Both the position numbers and the translations under genes were made by a program. A stretch of DNA of 64,000 nucleotides from Methylobacterium sp. 17Sr1-1 (GTDB lineage: Bacteria > Pseudomonadota > Alphaproteobacteria > Rhizobiales > Beijerinckiaceae), in contig NZ_CP029552.1 in assembly GCF_003173775.1 (NCBI RefSeq), positions 3,954,001 to 4,018,000 of the forward strand, written 5' to 3'. Positions 9,107-18,110 of this stretch are shown here, piece by piece. The notes beneath the pieces were generated by a model. That model searched no databases. It was not told where the DNA came from and saw only the letters and a list, made by a program, of their open reading frames with translations. The stretch's first letter is position 1. Every line of letters begins with the position of its first letter.

Positions 9107-9272
9107 TTCGGGCGTGCGGCCGTCGTCCGCACCGCCCCACGGCCACAGCCCTGCGCAAGGCGGGCGGAGGAGGATGTTGGCGATCCCGGGCGAGGCCCCC
9201 AAAGCCCGGTGCCTGACATCCTGCAAGCTTCGGAGACTTTGCGGTCTCTTCACCTGAAGTGAAACCCTCAGG

Positions 9273-9413
9273 GTCATCCCGGGACCCGGCGCAGCCGAGA
9301 ACCCGGGATCCATGACCGCTCACGACTCAGGAAGAGGTGGAACGCGATCCGCCTCGTTCGTCGACCTCGGCGATTATGGCTCCCGGGGTCCGCTCCGCGG
9401 CCCCGGAATGACG
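9273..9413. repeat. dispersed palindromic intergenic element, copy 1
   Basis: Begins TCATCCCGGGACCCGG and ends CCCCGGAATGACG, so the ends are imperfect inverted repeats; each end itself contains a smaller palindrome (CCCGGG...CCCGGG). Related elements of similar length and arrangement are at 19969-20112 and 27455-27606. It resembles a REP doublet or MITE; no coding capacity. Confidence 0.7.
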
Positions 9414-9556
9414 CGGAGGGTCTGAAGAGCGTCTGCGGAATCTGATCCGTTGGACAACCTGGACGAAATCCCGCAGCCGGCCGGGTGCGATCACGACCGT
9501 CATGCCCGGCCTGTGCGTCGTCCGTCGACCGCTCGACAAACCCTCCACCCACCAAC

Positions 9557-9585
9557 GAAAAAACCCCGCCGGAGCGGGGTTCTTT
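9557..9585 (-). terminator. rho-independent terminator of ctrA
   Basis: On the minus strand an 8-bp stem AACCCCGC / GCGGGGTT with a 4-nt loop is followed by a run of T (GGGGTTTTTTCG). It lies about 30 bp beyond the ctrA stop codon. Confidence 0.88.
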
Positions 9586-9611
9586 CGTCCGTCCGGCCCG
9601 AGGGCCGGTCG

Positions 9612-10313
9612 TCAGACCGCGATACGGTCCTCGTCCTCGGTCGGCTCGCGCAGCACGTAGCCGCGGCCCCACACCGTCTCGATGTAGTTCTTGCCGTGGC
9701 TGGCATTCGCCAGCTTCTTGCGCAGCTTGCAGATGAACACGTCGATGATCTTCAGCTCGGGCTCGTCCATGCCGCCGTAGAGATGGTTCAGGAACATCTC
9801 CTTGGTGAGCGTGGTGCCCTTGCGCAGGCTGAGGAGCTCCAGCATCTGGTACTCCTTGCCGGTGAGGTGCACCCGGGCGCTCGCCACCTCGACCGTCTTC
9901 TGGTCGAGGTTCACGACCAGGTCGCCGGTGGTGATCACCGACTGCGCGTGGCCCTTCGACCGGCGCACGATCGCGTGGATTCTCGCGACCAGTTCATCTT
10001 TGTGGAAAGGTTTGGTGAGGTAATCATCGGCGCCGAAGCCGAGGCCCTTCACCTTGTCCTCGATCCCGGCCATGCCGGAGAGGATCAGGATCGGGGTCTT
10101 GACCTTCGCCACCCGCAGCGAGCGCAGAACCTCGTAGCCCGACATGTCGGGCAGGTTCAGGTCGAGCAGAATGATGTCGTAGTCGTACAGCTTGCCGAGA
10201 TCGACACCCTCCTCGCCGAGGTCGGTCGTATAGGTGTTGAAGTTCTCGGACTTGAGCATCAACTCGATGCTCTGCGCCGTCGCGCTGTCGTCCTCGATCA
10301 GAAGTACCCGCAT
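9612..10313 (-). CDS. ctrA: cell-cycle response regulator CtrA
   Basis: 233 residues, OmpR-type. Receiver domain with acceptor D51 ([19 protein letters not shown]) and the nearly invariant alphaproteobacterial stretch [31 protein letters not shown]-terminal winged helix ([47 protein letters not shown]). CtrA controls cell-cycle, flagellar and chemotaxis genes in this class and receives phosphate from ChpT. It lies between the che operon and fliIJ. ATG 10313 (MRVLLIEDD) is the conserved N-terminus. A strong terminator follows. Confidence 0.97.
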   Translation of the reverse strand: MRVLLIEDDSATAQSIELMLKSENFNTYTTDLGEEGVDLGKLYDYDIILLDLNLPDMSGYEVLRSLRVAKVKTPILILSGMAGIEDKVKGLGFGADDYLTKPFHKDELVARIHAIVRRSKGHAQSVITTGDLVVNLDQKTVEVASARVHLTGKEYQMLELLSLRKGTTLTKEMFLNHLYGGMDEPELKIIDVFICKLRKKLANASHGKNYIETVWGRGYVLREPTEDEDRIAV

Positions 10314-10757
10314 CTCAGGTCCCCAAGCCCTGGCCCTCAAGGGTTAAGGCAAGCCCCCGCCGCCCGTCTCCCACCGGCCCGTGGGGGACGCCCGTTATCT
10401 TCCGAACCGCGACGCTATGCCCGAACGGTTAACAAACCCTGTTCCTGTCCCGCAAGCGGTTAGGAAACCGCCGACGGTCCGGACGCTTGCGGGTTGGCGT
10501 TCCGTTCCGGCCGAATCGCGGTAGCATACCTGCATCGCGCTCCTGCCGGGCCGCCTAAATGACTCGCATCATTGAGGCCCGCCCCTGATGTTGCGCCCGC
10601 GCCACGCCCCCGGAGAACCTCCGGGCACCCGAAGCGGATCCCATCTGCCTCAGTGTTAAGGAGAGGGGTAAATGGATCGTTGATGGAATCCGGCAATGGC
10701 AGCGTCACGGTTCGGGAAACCGCCTCGTATCAACAGGATGGTGCCGGGAGAGGGTTT
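10314..10757. other. ctrA-fliI divergent intergenic region
   Basis: Carries the promoters of the divergent ctrA and fliI genes. Two TTAA-containing stretches are seen: TTAACAAACCCTGTT at 10429-10443 and GTTAAGGAGAGGGGTAA at 10655-10671; both resemble half-conserved CtrA boxes (TTAA-N7-TTAA) but neither is full. No further gene is evident. Confidence 0.5.
10429..10443. promoter_or_regulatory. possible CtrA-box-like site upstream of ctrA
   Basis: TTAA-N7-TGTT, compared with the known CtrA consensus TTAA-N7-TTAA. The first half is perfect, the second weak. Located about 115 bp upstream of the ctrA start, where autoregulation would be expected. Weak evidence. Confidence 0.3.
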
Positions 10758-12110
10758 ATGAGCGGGTCCGCGGCCGGGGGGGGGCGTTTCGAGGTCGCCC
10801 ACGCGGCGCTCGCCGGCATCGAGGAGGTCGAGACCTTCGGCCGGGTGGTGGCGGTGCGCGGCCTCCTGATCGAGGTCGCCGGCCCGGTGGCGGCGATGCG
10901 GCTCGGCGGCCGTCTCGATGTCGTGGTGAACGAGGCCGCGGGCACCGCCGTGCCCTGCGAGATCATCGGCTTCTCCGGGCCCCACGCCCTGGCGATGCCG
11001 TTCGGCTCGCTCCAGGGGGTGCGCCGCGGCTGCCCGGCCCGGGTGCGGGCGGAGGGCGCGGGCGCGATCCGCCCGAGCCGCGCCTGGCTCGGCCGCGTCG
11101 TCGACGCGCTGGGCCGCCCGATCGACGGCAAGGGGCCGCTGCCGCCGGGGCCCGCGGCGTACGGCCTCCAGGCCGATCCGCCGCCCGCCCATGCCCGCCG
11201 CCGGGTCGGCCCGCCCCTCGACCTCGGGGTCCGCTGCATCAACACCTTCCTGACGATGTGCGCCGGCCAGCGCATGGGCATCTTCGCCGGCTCCGGCGTC
11301 GGCAAGTCGGTGCTGCTCTCGATGCTGGCGCGCTACACCGCCGCCGACGTCGCGGTGATCGGCCTCGTCGGCGAGCGCGGTCGCGAGGTGCAGGAATTCC
11401 TCCAGGACGACCTCGGGGAGGAGGGCCTCGCCCGCTCCGTCGTGGTGGTCGCCACCTCCGACGAGCCGGCCTTGATGCGCCGCAACGCCGCCTACGTCAC
11501 CTTCGCCCTCGCCGAGTATTTTCGCGATTGCGGCGCGCAGGTCCTGTGCATGGTCGATTCGATCACCCGCTTCGCCATGGCCCAGCGCGACATCGGGCTC
11601 GCCGCCGGCGAGCCGCCGACCGCCAAGGGCTACACGCCGACCGTCTTCTCCGAATTGCCGCGCCTGCTCGAGCGGGCAGGGCCCGGGACCGGCGAGGGGG
11701 CGATCACCGGCCTGTTCACCGTGCTGGTCGAGGGCGACGACCACAACGAGCCGGTGGCGGACGCGGTGCGGGGCATCCTCGACGGGCACATCGTGATGGA
11801 GCGGGCCATCGCCGAGCGCGGGCGCTACCCGGCGATCAACGTGCTGCGCTCGGTCTCCCGCACCATGCCGCGGGCCTGCGACCCGGATTTCCTTCCCGTG
11901 GTGCGCCGCGCCCGCCGGGTGCTCTCGACCTATGCCGACATGGAGGAGCTGATCCGGCTCGGCGCCTACCGCCCGGGCAGCTCGCCGGAAGTCGACGAGG
12001 CGATCGGCCTGATGCCGGATCTGGAGGCTTTTCTGGGGCAGGGTAAGGAAGAAGCAACCTCCATCCGCGAGGGTTACGAACGCCTCGCCGCGATCGTCGG
12101 CGGGCCGTGA
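10758..12110 (+). CDS. fliI: flagellar type III secretion ATPase FliI
   Basis: 450 residues from ATG 10758, the usual FliI length. It energises export of flagellar subunits. Walker A GSGVGKS (178-184), [18 protein letters not shown], Walker [22 protein letters not shown] and the [23 protein letters not shown] block distinguish it as a FliI/YscN-type ATPase related to the F1 beta subunit. ATG 10758 follows GGGAGAGGGTTT, a good ribosome site; ATG 10683 would add 25 residues lacking family character. fliJ follows 92 bp downstream. The gene lies next to ctrA, in keeping with CtrA control of flagellar genes. Confidence 0.93.
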   Translation: MSGSAAGGGRFEVAHAALAGIEEVETFGRVVAVRGLLIEVAGPVAAMRLGGRLDVVVNEAAGTAVPCEIIGFSGPHALAMPFGSLQGVRRGCPARVRAEGAGAIRPSRAWLGRVVDALGRPIDGKGPLPPGPAAYGLQADPPPAHARRRVGPPLDLGVRCINTFLTMCAGQRMGIFAGSGVGKSVLLSMLARYTAADVAVIGLVGERGREVQEFLQDDLGEEGLARSVVVVATSDEPALMRRNAAYVTFALAEYFRDCGAQVLCMVDSITRFAMAQRDIGLAAGEPPTAKGYTPTVFSELPRLLERAGPGTGEGAITGLFTVLVEGDDHNEPVADAVRGILDGHIVMERAIAERGRYPAINVLRSVSRTMPRACDPDFLPVVRRARRVLSTYADMEELIRLGAYRPGSSPEVDEAIGLMPDLEAFLGQGKEEATSIREGYERLAAIVGGP

Positions 12111-12202
12111 GGGCCGGTCGCGCGGTCCGCCGACGCGGCCGCGTGACGGCGCGTGGCGGGCTCACAGCTCGGCCGCAAGCCGCTGTCGGGAGTAGAGTAC
12201 CA

Positions 12203-12610
12203 ATGAAGTCGCGGGACACGCTCATCCGGCTGCGCCGCTTCCAGGCCGACGAGAAGCGCCGCAAAGTCGCGCAAATCGAGGCGATGATCGCCGATTTCGC
12301 CCGTATGGCCGCCGATCTCGACCGCGAGATCGGCCAGGAGGAGCAGCGGGCCGGGATCTCCGATCCGGCCCATTTCGCCTACCCGACCTATGCCCGCGCG
12401 GCCGCGCAGCGCCGCGACAACATCCGCCGCTCGGCCGAGGACCTCGACGTCCAGCTCGCCGCCGCGAAGGCGGCGCTCGCCGAGGCCTTCGAGGAATTGA
12501 AGAAGGTCGAGATCCTCGATGACCGCGAGCGCTCGGGCGAGCGCGCCGCCGAGAACGCCCGCGACCAAGCCAGCATGGACGCGATCGGCCTGGGCCGCGC
12601 CCGGGGCTGA
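12203..12610 (+). CDS. fliJ: flagellar export chaperone FliJ
   Basis: 135 residues, almost wholly alpha-helical coiled coil (KSRDTLIRLRRFQADEKRRKVAQIEAMIADF ... RRSAEDLDVQLAAAKAALAEAFEELKKVEILDDRE), the usual character and size of FliJ, which sits in the FliI hexamer as a central stalk. Position directly after fliI supports the call. ATG 12203 begins the heptad pattern; an upstream GTG overlapping the fliI stop would add 32 residues of unlikely composition. Confidence 0.88.
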   Translation: MKSRDTLIRLRRFQADEKRRKVAQIEAMIADFARMAADLDREIGQEEQRAGISDPAHFAYPTYARAAAQRRDNIRRSAEDLDVQLAAAKAALAEAFEELKKVEILDDRERSGERAAENARDQASMDAIGLGRARG

Positions 12611-12614
12611 CGAA

Positions 12615-13229
12615 TTACCCCGCCAACAGGGGGATCTGCCCGGCAGCCATGCGGGGCAGGTCGCCGGTGAGCCGCGGATCCGGCGCGACCTCGATCGCTC
12701 GTGCGTAAGCGCGGAAGCCGGAGCGGCGGTAGAAATCGACCGCACCGGGATGGTCGAGGGTGCAGGTATGCACCCAGAACCGGTCGATCGGCCGCGAGAA
12801 CGCCCGGGCCACGGCCTCGTCCATCAGCCGCCGCCCGAAGCCCCGGCCGACCGCCCCCGGCACGAGGCCGAAATAGGCGAGCTGCACCTCTCCCGGCCGG
12901 CGCCGGTCGAGCTCGAGAAGGCCGATATCGCCGTCCTCCCCGACGAGGGCCAGGGTCTCGACGTCCGGATCACCCAGGATTGCCGACAGCGCGTCGTCGC
13001 TCATCCGGGCCCGGCCGAACCACAGCCAGGGCGTCCCGATCGCCGCGTAGAGCGCCCGGTAGCGGGCGACATCCGCGCCGATCGCCGCGAGCCGCACGGG
13101 CTCGCGCGGTCCCGGGGGAGGGGGCTCGCGCATCTCCAGGTAGGTCACCACGGCGGCGACGTGGGTCGGCGGCAGAGCGGTGTAGCCGTCGAGGTTCAGG
13201 CGCGGTCCGTCGGTCGGGTGGTCGCTCAC
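12615..13229 (-). CDS. GNAT family N-acetyltransferase
   Basis: 204 residues. The acetyl-CoA-binding motif A of GNAT proteins is visible (LAYFGLVPGAVGRGFGRRLMDEAVARAF, with the G-x-G-x-G/R loop), as is the terminal YRRSGF strand (VDFYRRSGFRAYAR). The N-terminal 60 residues contain YLEM and PWLWFGRARMSDD, seen in some uncharacterised alphaproteobacterial acetyltransferases. The substrate is not predictable. It converges on fliJ with 4 bp between the ends. Confidence 0.75.
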   Translation of the reverse strand: MSDHPTDGPRLNLDGYTALPPTHVAAVVTYLEMREPPPPGPREPVRLAAIGADVARYRALYAAIGTPWLWFGRARMSDDALSAILGDPDVETLALVGEDGDIGLLELDRRRPGEVQLAYFGLVPGAVGRGFGRRLMDEAVARAFSRPIDRFWVHTCTLDHPGAVDFYRRSGFRAYARAIEVAPDPRLTGDLPRMAAGQIPLLAG

Positions 13230-13412
13230 GGCGCGGATGTCTCCTGTCGGGAGGGCGGGCCCCGAGGGGGCCGGGCCGTTTCCCTTGTGTCAAGCTTTCC
13301 CGTGCCACGCTGTCGCGATGCAGGCTCCGCACCGTCCGGACGACTGGCCGAACGGGGCTTGGCCATTAGATGACGAATCGGGCCGGCCGCCGGACCGTTG
13401 AGAGGCACGACC

Positions 13413-14300
13413 ATGCACGACGCCCACGCGCGGGACCGGCGCCGCTTCACGGTCGTCACCGAACCGCGCGCGCAAGTCACACGGCGCATGATCGAGCGCG
13501 GCGACGGACCCGCCCTCGAATGGATCGAGGCCGAGCCCGCCGGCGAGCCCCGCGGCGCGCCGCTCCTGTTCGTGCACGGCGCCTTCGGGGGCGCCTGGAT
13601 GTTCGAGGAGATCTTCCTGCCCCACCTCGCCCGGCGCGGCCGCCGCGCGGCGGCGGTCAGCCTGCGCGGCCACGGCCGCAGCGGGGGCGGGCGCGACCTG
13701 CGCGCCGCCTCGCTCGCCGATTACCTCGCCGACCTGACGCTCGCCCTGGCGCAGTGGGACGAGCCGCCGGTACTGGTCGGGCACTCGCTCGGCGGATTGC
13801 TGGCCCAGCGCGTCCTCGGCCACGTGCCACTGCGCGGCCTCGTCCTGATGGCCTCCCTGCCGCCGGAGGGCCTCGGCCTCGTCGGCCCGCGCATCGCGAT
13901 GACCGATGCGGGCTTCTGGGTCGAGGCGCTGGCAGGCTCGCTCCTGCCCGGCCGCGAGCCGGCGGTGGCGCTCGCGCGGCACTGGCTGTTCTCGGAGGGC
14001 CTGCCGCTGGAGCGGGCGCAGAACTACGCCGCCCGGATGTCGGCCGAGAGCCCGGTGGCGCTCGCCGAGGCCCACGTGCCGGTCCTGCCGCTCTCGGCGG
14101 CCTTCGCGGGCGTGCCGGCCCTGGTCCTCGGCGGCGCCGACGACCGCATGATCTGGCCGGCGACGACGTGGCGCACCGCGCTCTATCACGGCGCTCAGCA
14201 CCGCACCGTGCCGGGCATCGCCCACTTCCTGCAGCTCGATCTCGGCTCGGAGGGCGTCGCCCGCCTGCTCCTCGACTGGCTCGACGCCAGAGGGGCCTGA
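13413..14300 (+). CDS. alpha/beta hydrolase
   Basis: 295 residues. Alpha/beta hydrolase fold with oxyanion segment FVHGAFGGAWMF, nucleophile elbow GHSLGG (Ser), acid in VLGGADDRMIWP and catalytic His in GIAHFLQLD. Such proteins hydrolyse esters, lactones or amides; nothing here fixes the substrate. Monocistronic, divergent from the GNAT gene. ATG 13413 is preceded by GAGAGGCACGACC. Confidence 0.8.
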   Translation: MHDAHARDRRRFTVVTEPRAQVTRRMIERGDGPALEWIEAEPAGEPRGAPLLFVHGAFGGAWMFEEIFLPHLARRGRRAAAVSLRGHGRSGGGRDLRAASLADYLADLTLALAQWDEPPVLVGHSLGGLLAQRVLGHVPLRGLVLMASLPPEGLGLVGPRIAMTDAGFWVEALAGSLLPGREPAVALARHWLFSEGLPLERAQNYAARMSAESPVALAEAHVPVLPLSAAFAGVPALVLGGADDRMIWPATTWRTALYHGAQHRTVPGIAHFLQLDLGSEGVARLLLDWLDARGA

Positions 14301-14477
14301 ACGGGAGAGCCTAAACGGGGCCCGCGGACCGGCGCGCCCCGGCCGGTAGCATCGCGGAAGCGGCACGAAACCGTCACGATCCCATGAAAGGAGGGGCCCG
14401 CCGCGACGGGCCGTCCTTGCGGTCGCCCGCAGGGTCGGGCAGAAGCGCGCGCGAGAATTGGGGACGCGACGACCGCG

Positions 14478-15527
14478 ATGAAGAAGATCAAGGATTTCAT
14501 CTGGCCGGTCATCGGCCTCGGGGCCGTCGTGGTCTCGGTCTACCTGCTGTGGCACCTGCTGAAGGGCCTGTCCTTCGCCGACGTGAAGGCGAGCCTGGCG
14601 GCGATCCCGCCGCACCGCTACGCCCTGGCGGTCCTCTCGACCCTGGTCGCCTACGGCGCGCTCGCCTGGTACGACCGGATCGCGCTCCTGCATCTCGGCG
14701 TGAAGGGCATCTCCTGGCTCTTCGTGTCGGTCTGCTCCTTCACCACCTACGCGCTGTCGCACAATATCGGCGCCTCGGTGTTCTCCGGCGCCGTGGTGCG
14801 CTACCGCGCCTACACGTCGAAGGGGCTCTCGCCCGCCCAGGTGGCGGTGCTGGTGGCGCTCTGCTCCTTCACCTTCGGCCTCGGCACGGCATTCCTCGGC
14901 GGCCTGGTGCTGGTGCTGGAGCCCGAGCTGCTGCAGCGCGTCGCGAGCCTGCTGCCGCCGGTGCTCGCGAGCCCGACCACGGCCCGCCTCGTCGGCTTCG
15001 GCCTGCTCGGCTTCGTCGCCCTCTACGTCATCGGCTCGATCCTGCACTTCCGGCCGCTGCACATCCGCTCGTTCAAGATCGAGTATCCGCGCCCCAACAT
15101 CATGGGCCGCCAGCTGATCGCCGCGCCGCTCGAGCTGCTGGGCGCTGCCGGCATCATCTACTTCGCCCTGCCCGAGGTCGGGAATCCGGGCTTCCTCGTG
15201 GTGCTCGCGGTGTTCCTCGCCTCGTTCTCGGTGGCGCTGGTCTCCAACGCGCCGGGCGGCATCGGGGTGTTCGAGCTCGTCTTCATCACGGCGATGCCGG
15301 ACCTGCCGAAGACCGACGTGCTCGCCGCCGTCCTGATCTTCCGCCTGTTCTACCTGCTCGTGCCCTTCGCCCTGGCGATCGGCGTGGTGCTGCTGTTCGA
15401 GCGCGGCCGCCTCGCCGACGCGCTGCGCAACAAGGCGAAGTCGCCGGCCACCGTGCCGCCGCCGCCGGTCGACGGCCCCGGCATCACCCCTGACCTGCGC
15501 GACGTTCCGGTGCGCAAGGCGGTATGA
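14478..15527 (+). CDS. YbhN/MprF-like lysylphosphatidylglycerol synthase transmembrane family protein
   Basis: 349 residues with about eight membrane segments. The stretch SVCSFTTYALSHNIGASVFSGAVVRYRAYTSKGLS and the later SVALVSNAPGGIGVFELVF are hallmarks of the flippase-type domain also found in MprF and YbhN. Family members move or modify membrane lipids or are of unknown role; no C-terminal synthetase domain is present, so lipid lysylation itself is not expected. The stop overlaps the next start by 4 bp, so the methyltransferase gene is probably translated from the same message. Confidence 0.75.
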   Translation: MKKIKDFIWPVIGLGAVVVSVYLLWHLLKGLSFADVKASLAAIPPHRYALAVLSTLVAYGALAWYDRIALLHLGVKGISWLFVSVCSFTTYALSHNIGASVFSGAVVRYRAYTSKGLSPAQVAVLVALCSFTFGLGTAFLGGLVLVLEPELLQRVASLLPPVLASPTTARLVGFGLLGFVALYVIGSILHFRPLHIRSFKIEYPRPNIMGRQLIAAPLELLGAAGIIYFALPEVGNPGFLVVLAVFLASFSVALVSNAPGGIGVFELVFITAMPDLPKTDVLAAVLIFRLFYLLVPFALAIGVVLLFERGRLADALRNKAKSPATVPPPPVDGPGITPDLRDVPVRKAV

Positions 15528-16369
15528 GCCGCACCCGCCTGCGCCGCGCCGGGCTCGGTCTCCGCGCCCTGCTCGGCCTGCCGGCGGGCGGTTTCCTGAT
15601 CCCGTACCGGCATGCCGGTACGGCGCGGGCGGAGGGCTACCCGGCCCTCCGCCCGATCTTTTTGAGGGCCGAGCCCGCATTCCGGGCGGTCCTGGCGGCG
15701 ATCGAAGCGCATGCCCCCGATCTCGACCGCATCGCCGCCGGCGGTCCGAGCCTCATCGGCGAGCGGCCGGCGCGCTTCGCCCAGGACTGGTTCCCGCGCC
15801 TCGACGCCGCCGCTGCCTATGCCCTGGTGCGGCGCGAGCGGCCCCGCCGCATCGTCGAGATCGGCTCGGGCCACTCGACCCGCTTCCTCGCGCAAGCCGT
15901 CCGCGACGGCGGCCTCTCGACCGCGATCACCTGCATCGACCCGGAGCCCCGCGCGCCGCTCGCCGGCCTCGGCCTGCGCCACGAGGCGCGCCTGTTCGGG
16001 CCGGCGGATGCGGAGGCGGCGGCGGCGCTCGAACCCGGCGACGTGCTGTTCATCGATTCGAGCCACGTCGCGATGCCGGGGACCGACGTCGACCGTCTCC
16101 TCCTCGACGTGCTGCCGCGTCTCGCCTCCGGCGTGCTCGTGCACCTGCACGACATCTTCCTGCCGGACGCCTATCCCGACGCGTGGGCCTGGCGCGGCTA
16201 CAACGAGCAAGTGCCGGTCGGCACGCTGCTCCAGGGCGGCGCCTACGCCCCGCTCTTCGCCAGCCGCTACGTGGCGATCCGGACCGGCTGGCCCCTCGAC
16301 GGCGTCCTCGCGCGGCTGCCCCTGCCGCCGGGAGCCTTCGAGACCAGCCTGTGGCTGCGCAAGGCGTGA
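15524..16369 (+). CDS. class I SAM-dependent methyltransferase-like protein
   Basis: 281 residues. SAM-binding motif I is seen in RRIVEIGSGHSTRFLAQAV, motif II in TAITCIDPEPRAPLAGL and an acidic post-motif in DVLFIDSSHVAMPGTDVDRLL; this arrangement is that of the Methyltransf_24-like group. The LVHLHDIFLPDAYP stretch is typical of these and of sugar- or O-methyltransferases. The start ATG overlaps the stop of the YbhN-like gene (ATGA), implying coupled translation and perhaps a shared role in envelope lipid or polysaccharide modification. Substrate unknown. Confidence 0.7.
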   Translation: MSRTRLRRAGLGLRALLGLPAGGFLIPYRHAGTARAEGYPALRPIFLRAEPAFRAVLAAIEAHAPDLDRIAAGGPSLIGERPARFAQDWFPRLDAAAAYALVRRERPRRIVEIGSGHSTRFLAQAVRDGGLSTAITCIDPEPRAPLAGLGLRHEARLFGPADAEAAAALEPGDVLFIDSSHVAMPGTDVDRLLLDVLPRLASGVLVHLHDIFLPDAYPDAWAWRGYNEQVPVGTLLQGGAYAPLFASRYVAIRTGWPLDGVLARLPLPPGAFETSLWLRKA

Positions 16370-16486
16370 GATTTTCAGTCGAATCGCTCGAATGCCACCA
16401 ATCGGGTGTGATGCCGGATTAACGCCGGACGCCCATCGTGGTCCCCGCATCCGGCCTGACGTCGCGGCCGCGAGGGGGATACGGGC

Positions 16487-16825
16487 ATGCATGCGGGTCT
16501 GACGGTCGGGCTGGTCGCCCTCGGAATCCTGGCGGCGGTGGCGCCCGCGGAGGCGCGGGGCCGGCGCGGCGGTGGCGGCGTGTTCTTCGTCTCGGGCCGG
16601 AGCCATGCCGCCCCGGCGGAGAGGTCGACCGGCCGGGCTCCGGCGCAGGAGCCTCGGACGCGCACGGCGGCGGCCGAGGCCGGCGGGCCGGAGCCGATGA
16701 CCACCGGTGCCACTCTGCCGGTCGTCCCGCGCGAGGCTGCTCCCGCGCCCGTTCCCGCCCCGGCGCGGCCCTGGTGCACCGGTCGGGTGTTCGGGTCCGG
16801 CGAAGGCTTCTGCGCCATCAACTAG
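16487..16825 (+). CDS. small exported Ala/Pro-rich protein
   Basis: 112 residues, not recognised. A clean signal peptide (MHAGLTVGLVALGILAAVAPAEARG) precedes a Gly/Arg-rich stretch, an Ala/Pro-rich middle and a short C-terminal block with two cysteines (PWCTGRVFGSGEGFCAIN) that could form a disulfide. Start supported by GAGGGGG 12 bp upstream. Function unknown. Confidence 0.55.
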   Translation: MHAGLTVGLVALGILAAVAPAEARGRRGGGGVFFVSGRSHAAPAERSTGRAPAQEPRTRTAAAEAGGPEPMTTGATLPVVPREAAPAPVPAPARPWCTGRVFGSGEGFCAIN

Positions 16826-16884
16826 GGCATTGTCCGACCAAGTGGCCGCCGGCCGGGCGGAGAAAATGATGCAAAAACAAGAAT

Positions 16885-16955
16885 CTAAGCAGAGTTGCCC
16901 CGTGCAACTCTGCTTAGAGCAGCGCTTGATGGCACCGTGATCGGGTGCTGCTCTA
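16885..16955. repeat. two adjoining perfect inverted repeats
   Basis: CTAAGCAGAGTTGC (16885-16898) pairs perfectly with 16904-16917 across a 5-nt loop, and TAGAGCAGC (16915-16923) pairs with GCTGCTCTA (16947-16955). The arms overlap by three bases, so only one hairpin can form at a time. There is no T-run of note. It lies between a secreted-protein gene and the end of a convergent gene, so termination for both strands is possible. Confidence 0.7.
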
Positions 16956-16996
16956 GCGCGAGGAGAGCCGGTCGCGCGGGAGAGACCGGCGGTGTC

Positions 16997-17263
16997 TCAG
17001 TGACCGCTGGTGCGGGCCGGCGCGGAGAGGCGCTCGACGTTGTTGCGCACGTGCTCGCGGTAGCGGTCAATCACCGCTTCCGGCGTGCCGCCGCCGAGCA
17101 GGGTGCCGGTCGCCTCGAGGGCCGCGCCGATCTTCTCGCTCACCATCCGCTGCGCCTCGACCTGGCCGGCCAGCCCGCCCCAGGCGAGCTTGACCAGGCG
17201 GAGCTCGATGACCCTCTGGGATTCCATGGCGAGCATCGCCGTCGCGTACCAAGCGTCCAACAT
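16997..17263 (-). CDS. small phasin-like protein
   Basis: 88 residues, helical: MLDAWYATAMLAMESQRVIELRLVKLAWGG, then EAQRMVSEKIGAALEATGTLL and a terminal YREHVRNNVERLS. The pattern (Arg-Val-Ile-x-Leu-Arg ... Lys-Leu-Ala-x-Gly-Gly) occurs in small proteins encoded next to polyhydroxyalkanoate genes in alphaproteobacteria, and two further phasin-type genes follow here. I infer association with storage granules; a direct family assignment is uncertain. Confidence 0.6.
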   Translation of the reverse strand: MLDAWYATAMLAMESQRVIELRLVKLAWGGLAGQVEAQRMVSEKIGAALEATGTLLGGGTPEAVIDRYREHVRNNVERLSAPARTSGH

Positions 17264-17339
17264 CCCGATTTCCTTCGCGTTTTGCAAAAACTGCAGGCGG
17301 CCCGGGCCGGCTCCGTGAGGAGACCGGCCCGGGAATGGA

Positions 17340-18110
17340 TCAGGCAGCGCGGGCGCGGGGCACCTTGAACGCCGGGAGACGCTCCATCCGGCGGGCGAGG
17401 TCCTGCCAGCAGGCGAGCGCCGCATCGACGGCCCGGGTCATCTCGGCGGCCTGGAGCTGCGCGAGGTCGCCCGGCGTGCGGACCGTCAGCGCGGCCTTCC
17501 AGAAGGCGAGGGCCGCCTGGCTCTCGCCCTGGAGGAAGGCCACGAGCCGGCCGTTGATCTCGATGAAGCCCTGCATGGCGGCGAGCGGGACCTCGTCCCG
17601 GCCCTTCGCGCCGGGCTGCCCGGGCGCCGCTTCCGGCGCGTCCGCGGTCGCGGCGGGGGCCTCGTCCGCGACCGGCTCGGCGACGGGCGCCTCGGCGGTC
17701 GCCGGAGCAGCGTCCCGACCGTCCGGATCCTGCGCCAAGGCCGGCTCGGGCTCGGGGGCGACGGCTTCGGCCGCCTCGGCCGTGGGCTCCTCGGCGACGG
17801 GCACCTCGATCGAGGCATCCGGCGACGCGTCGTCGACCTTGGACTCCTCGATCTCGGCGTCGTCCTGCTCGGCCTCGTCGATGGCCTCGGCGATGGGCGC
17901 ATCGGCCGCCTGTTCCGGCTCGGCGGCCTCCGCCGGCGCCCCCCCGGCCTCGGCGGTCGGCGCGGTGTCGGGCTGCTCGGCCTCGGCCTGCTCCGTCCCG
18001 GCCGGGGCCTCGATCTCGGCGGTCACGTCCATCATCGCCTCGTCGGACATCGGCTCGCCGGCGGTCGTCTCGCTCGCGGTCAGTTCGCTCGACTTGGCAG
18101 GATCGTCCAT
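17340..18110 (-). CDS. phasin-like protein with long acidic N-terminal region
   Basis: 256 residues from ATG 18110. Residues 1-170 are low-complexity, rich in Ala, Glu, Pro and Asp (for instance AEAIDEAEQDDAEIEESK), while the C-terminal 80 residues form amphipathic helices of phasin type (MQGFIEINGRLVAFLQGESQAALAFWKAAL, LAQLQAAEMTRAVDAALACWQDLARRM). It could coat granules and use the acidic part to bind DNA-binding or other proteins, as larger phasins do, but that is conjecture. The reading frame stays open upstream to 18518 but with Arg/Pro-rich content that does not look coding, so the start is uncertain. Confidence 0.65.
   Translation of the reverse strand: MDDPAKSSELTASETTAGEPMSDEAMMDVTAEIEAPAGTEQAEAEQPDTAPTAEAGGAPAEAAEPEQAADAPIAEAIDEAEQDDAEIEESKVDDASPDASIEVPVAEEPTAEAAEAVAPEPEPALAQDPDGRDAAPATAEAPVAEPVADEAPAATADAPEAAPGQPGAKGRDEVPLAAMQGFIEINGRLVAFLQGESQAALAFWKAALTVRTPGDLAQLQAAEMTRAVDAALACWQDLARRMERLPAFKVPRARAA

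Larger units (their letters stand above)
9036..9556. other. intergenic region after cheR
   Basis: No credible gene. It holds a GC-rich hairpin just after cheR (9082-9106) and one copy of a dispersed palindromic element (9273-9413). The remainder shows nothing I can name. Confidence 0.6.

Noticed and set aside
17486..17902. Ser/Arg-rich frame within the acidic phasin-like gene
   Set aside because: Frame-shifted reading of the Glu/Ala/Pro low-complexity region.
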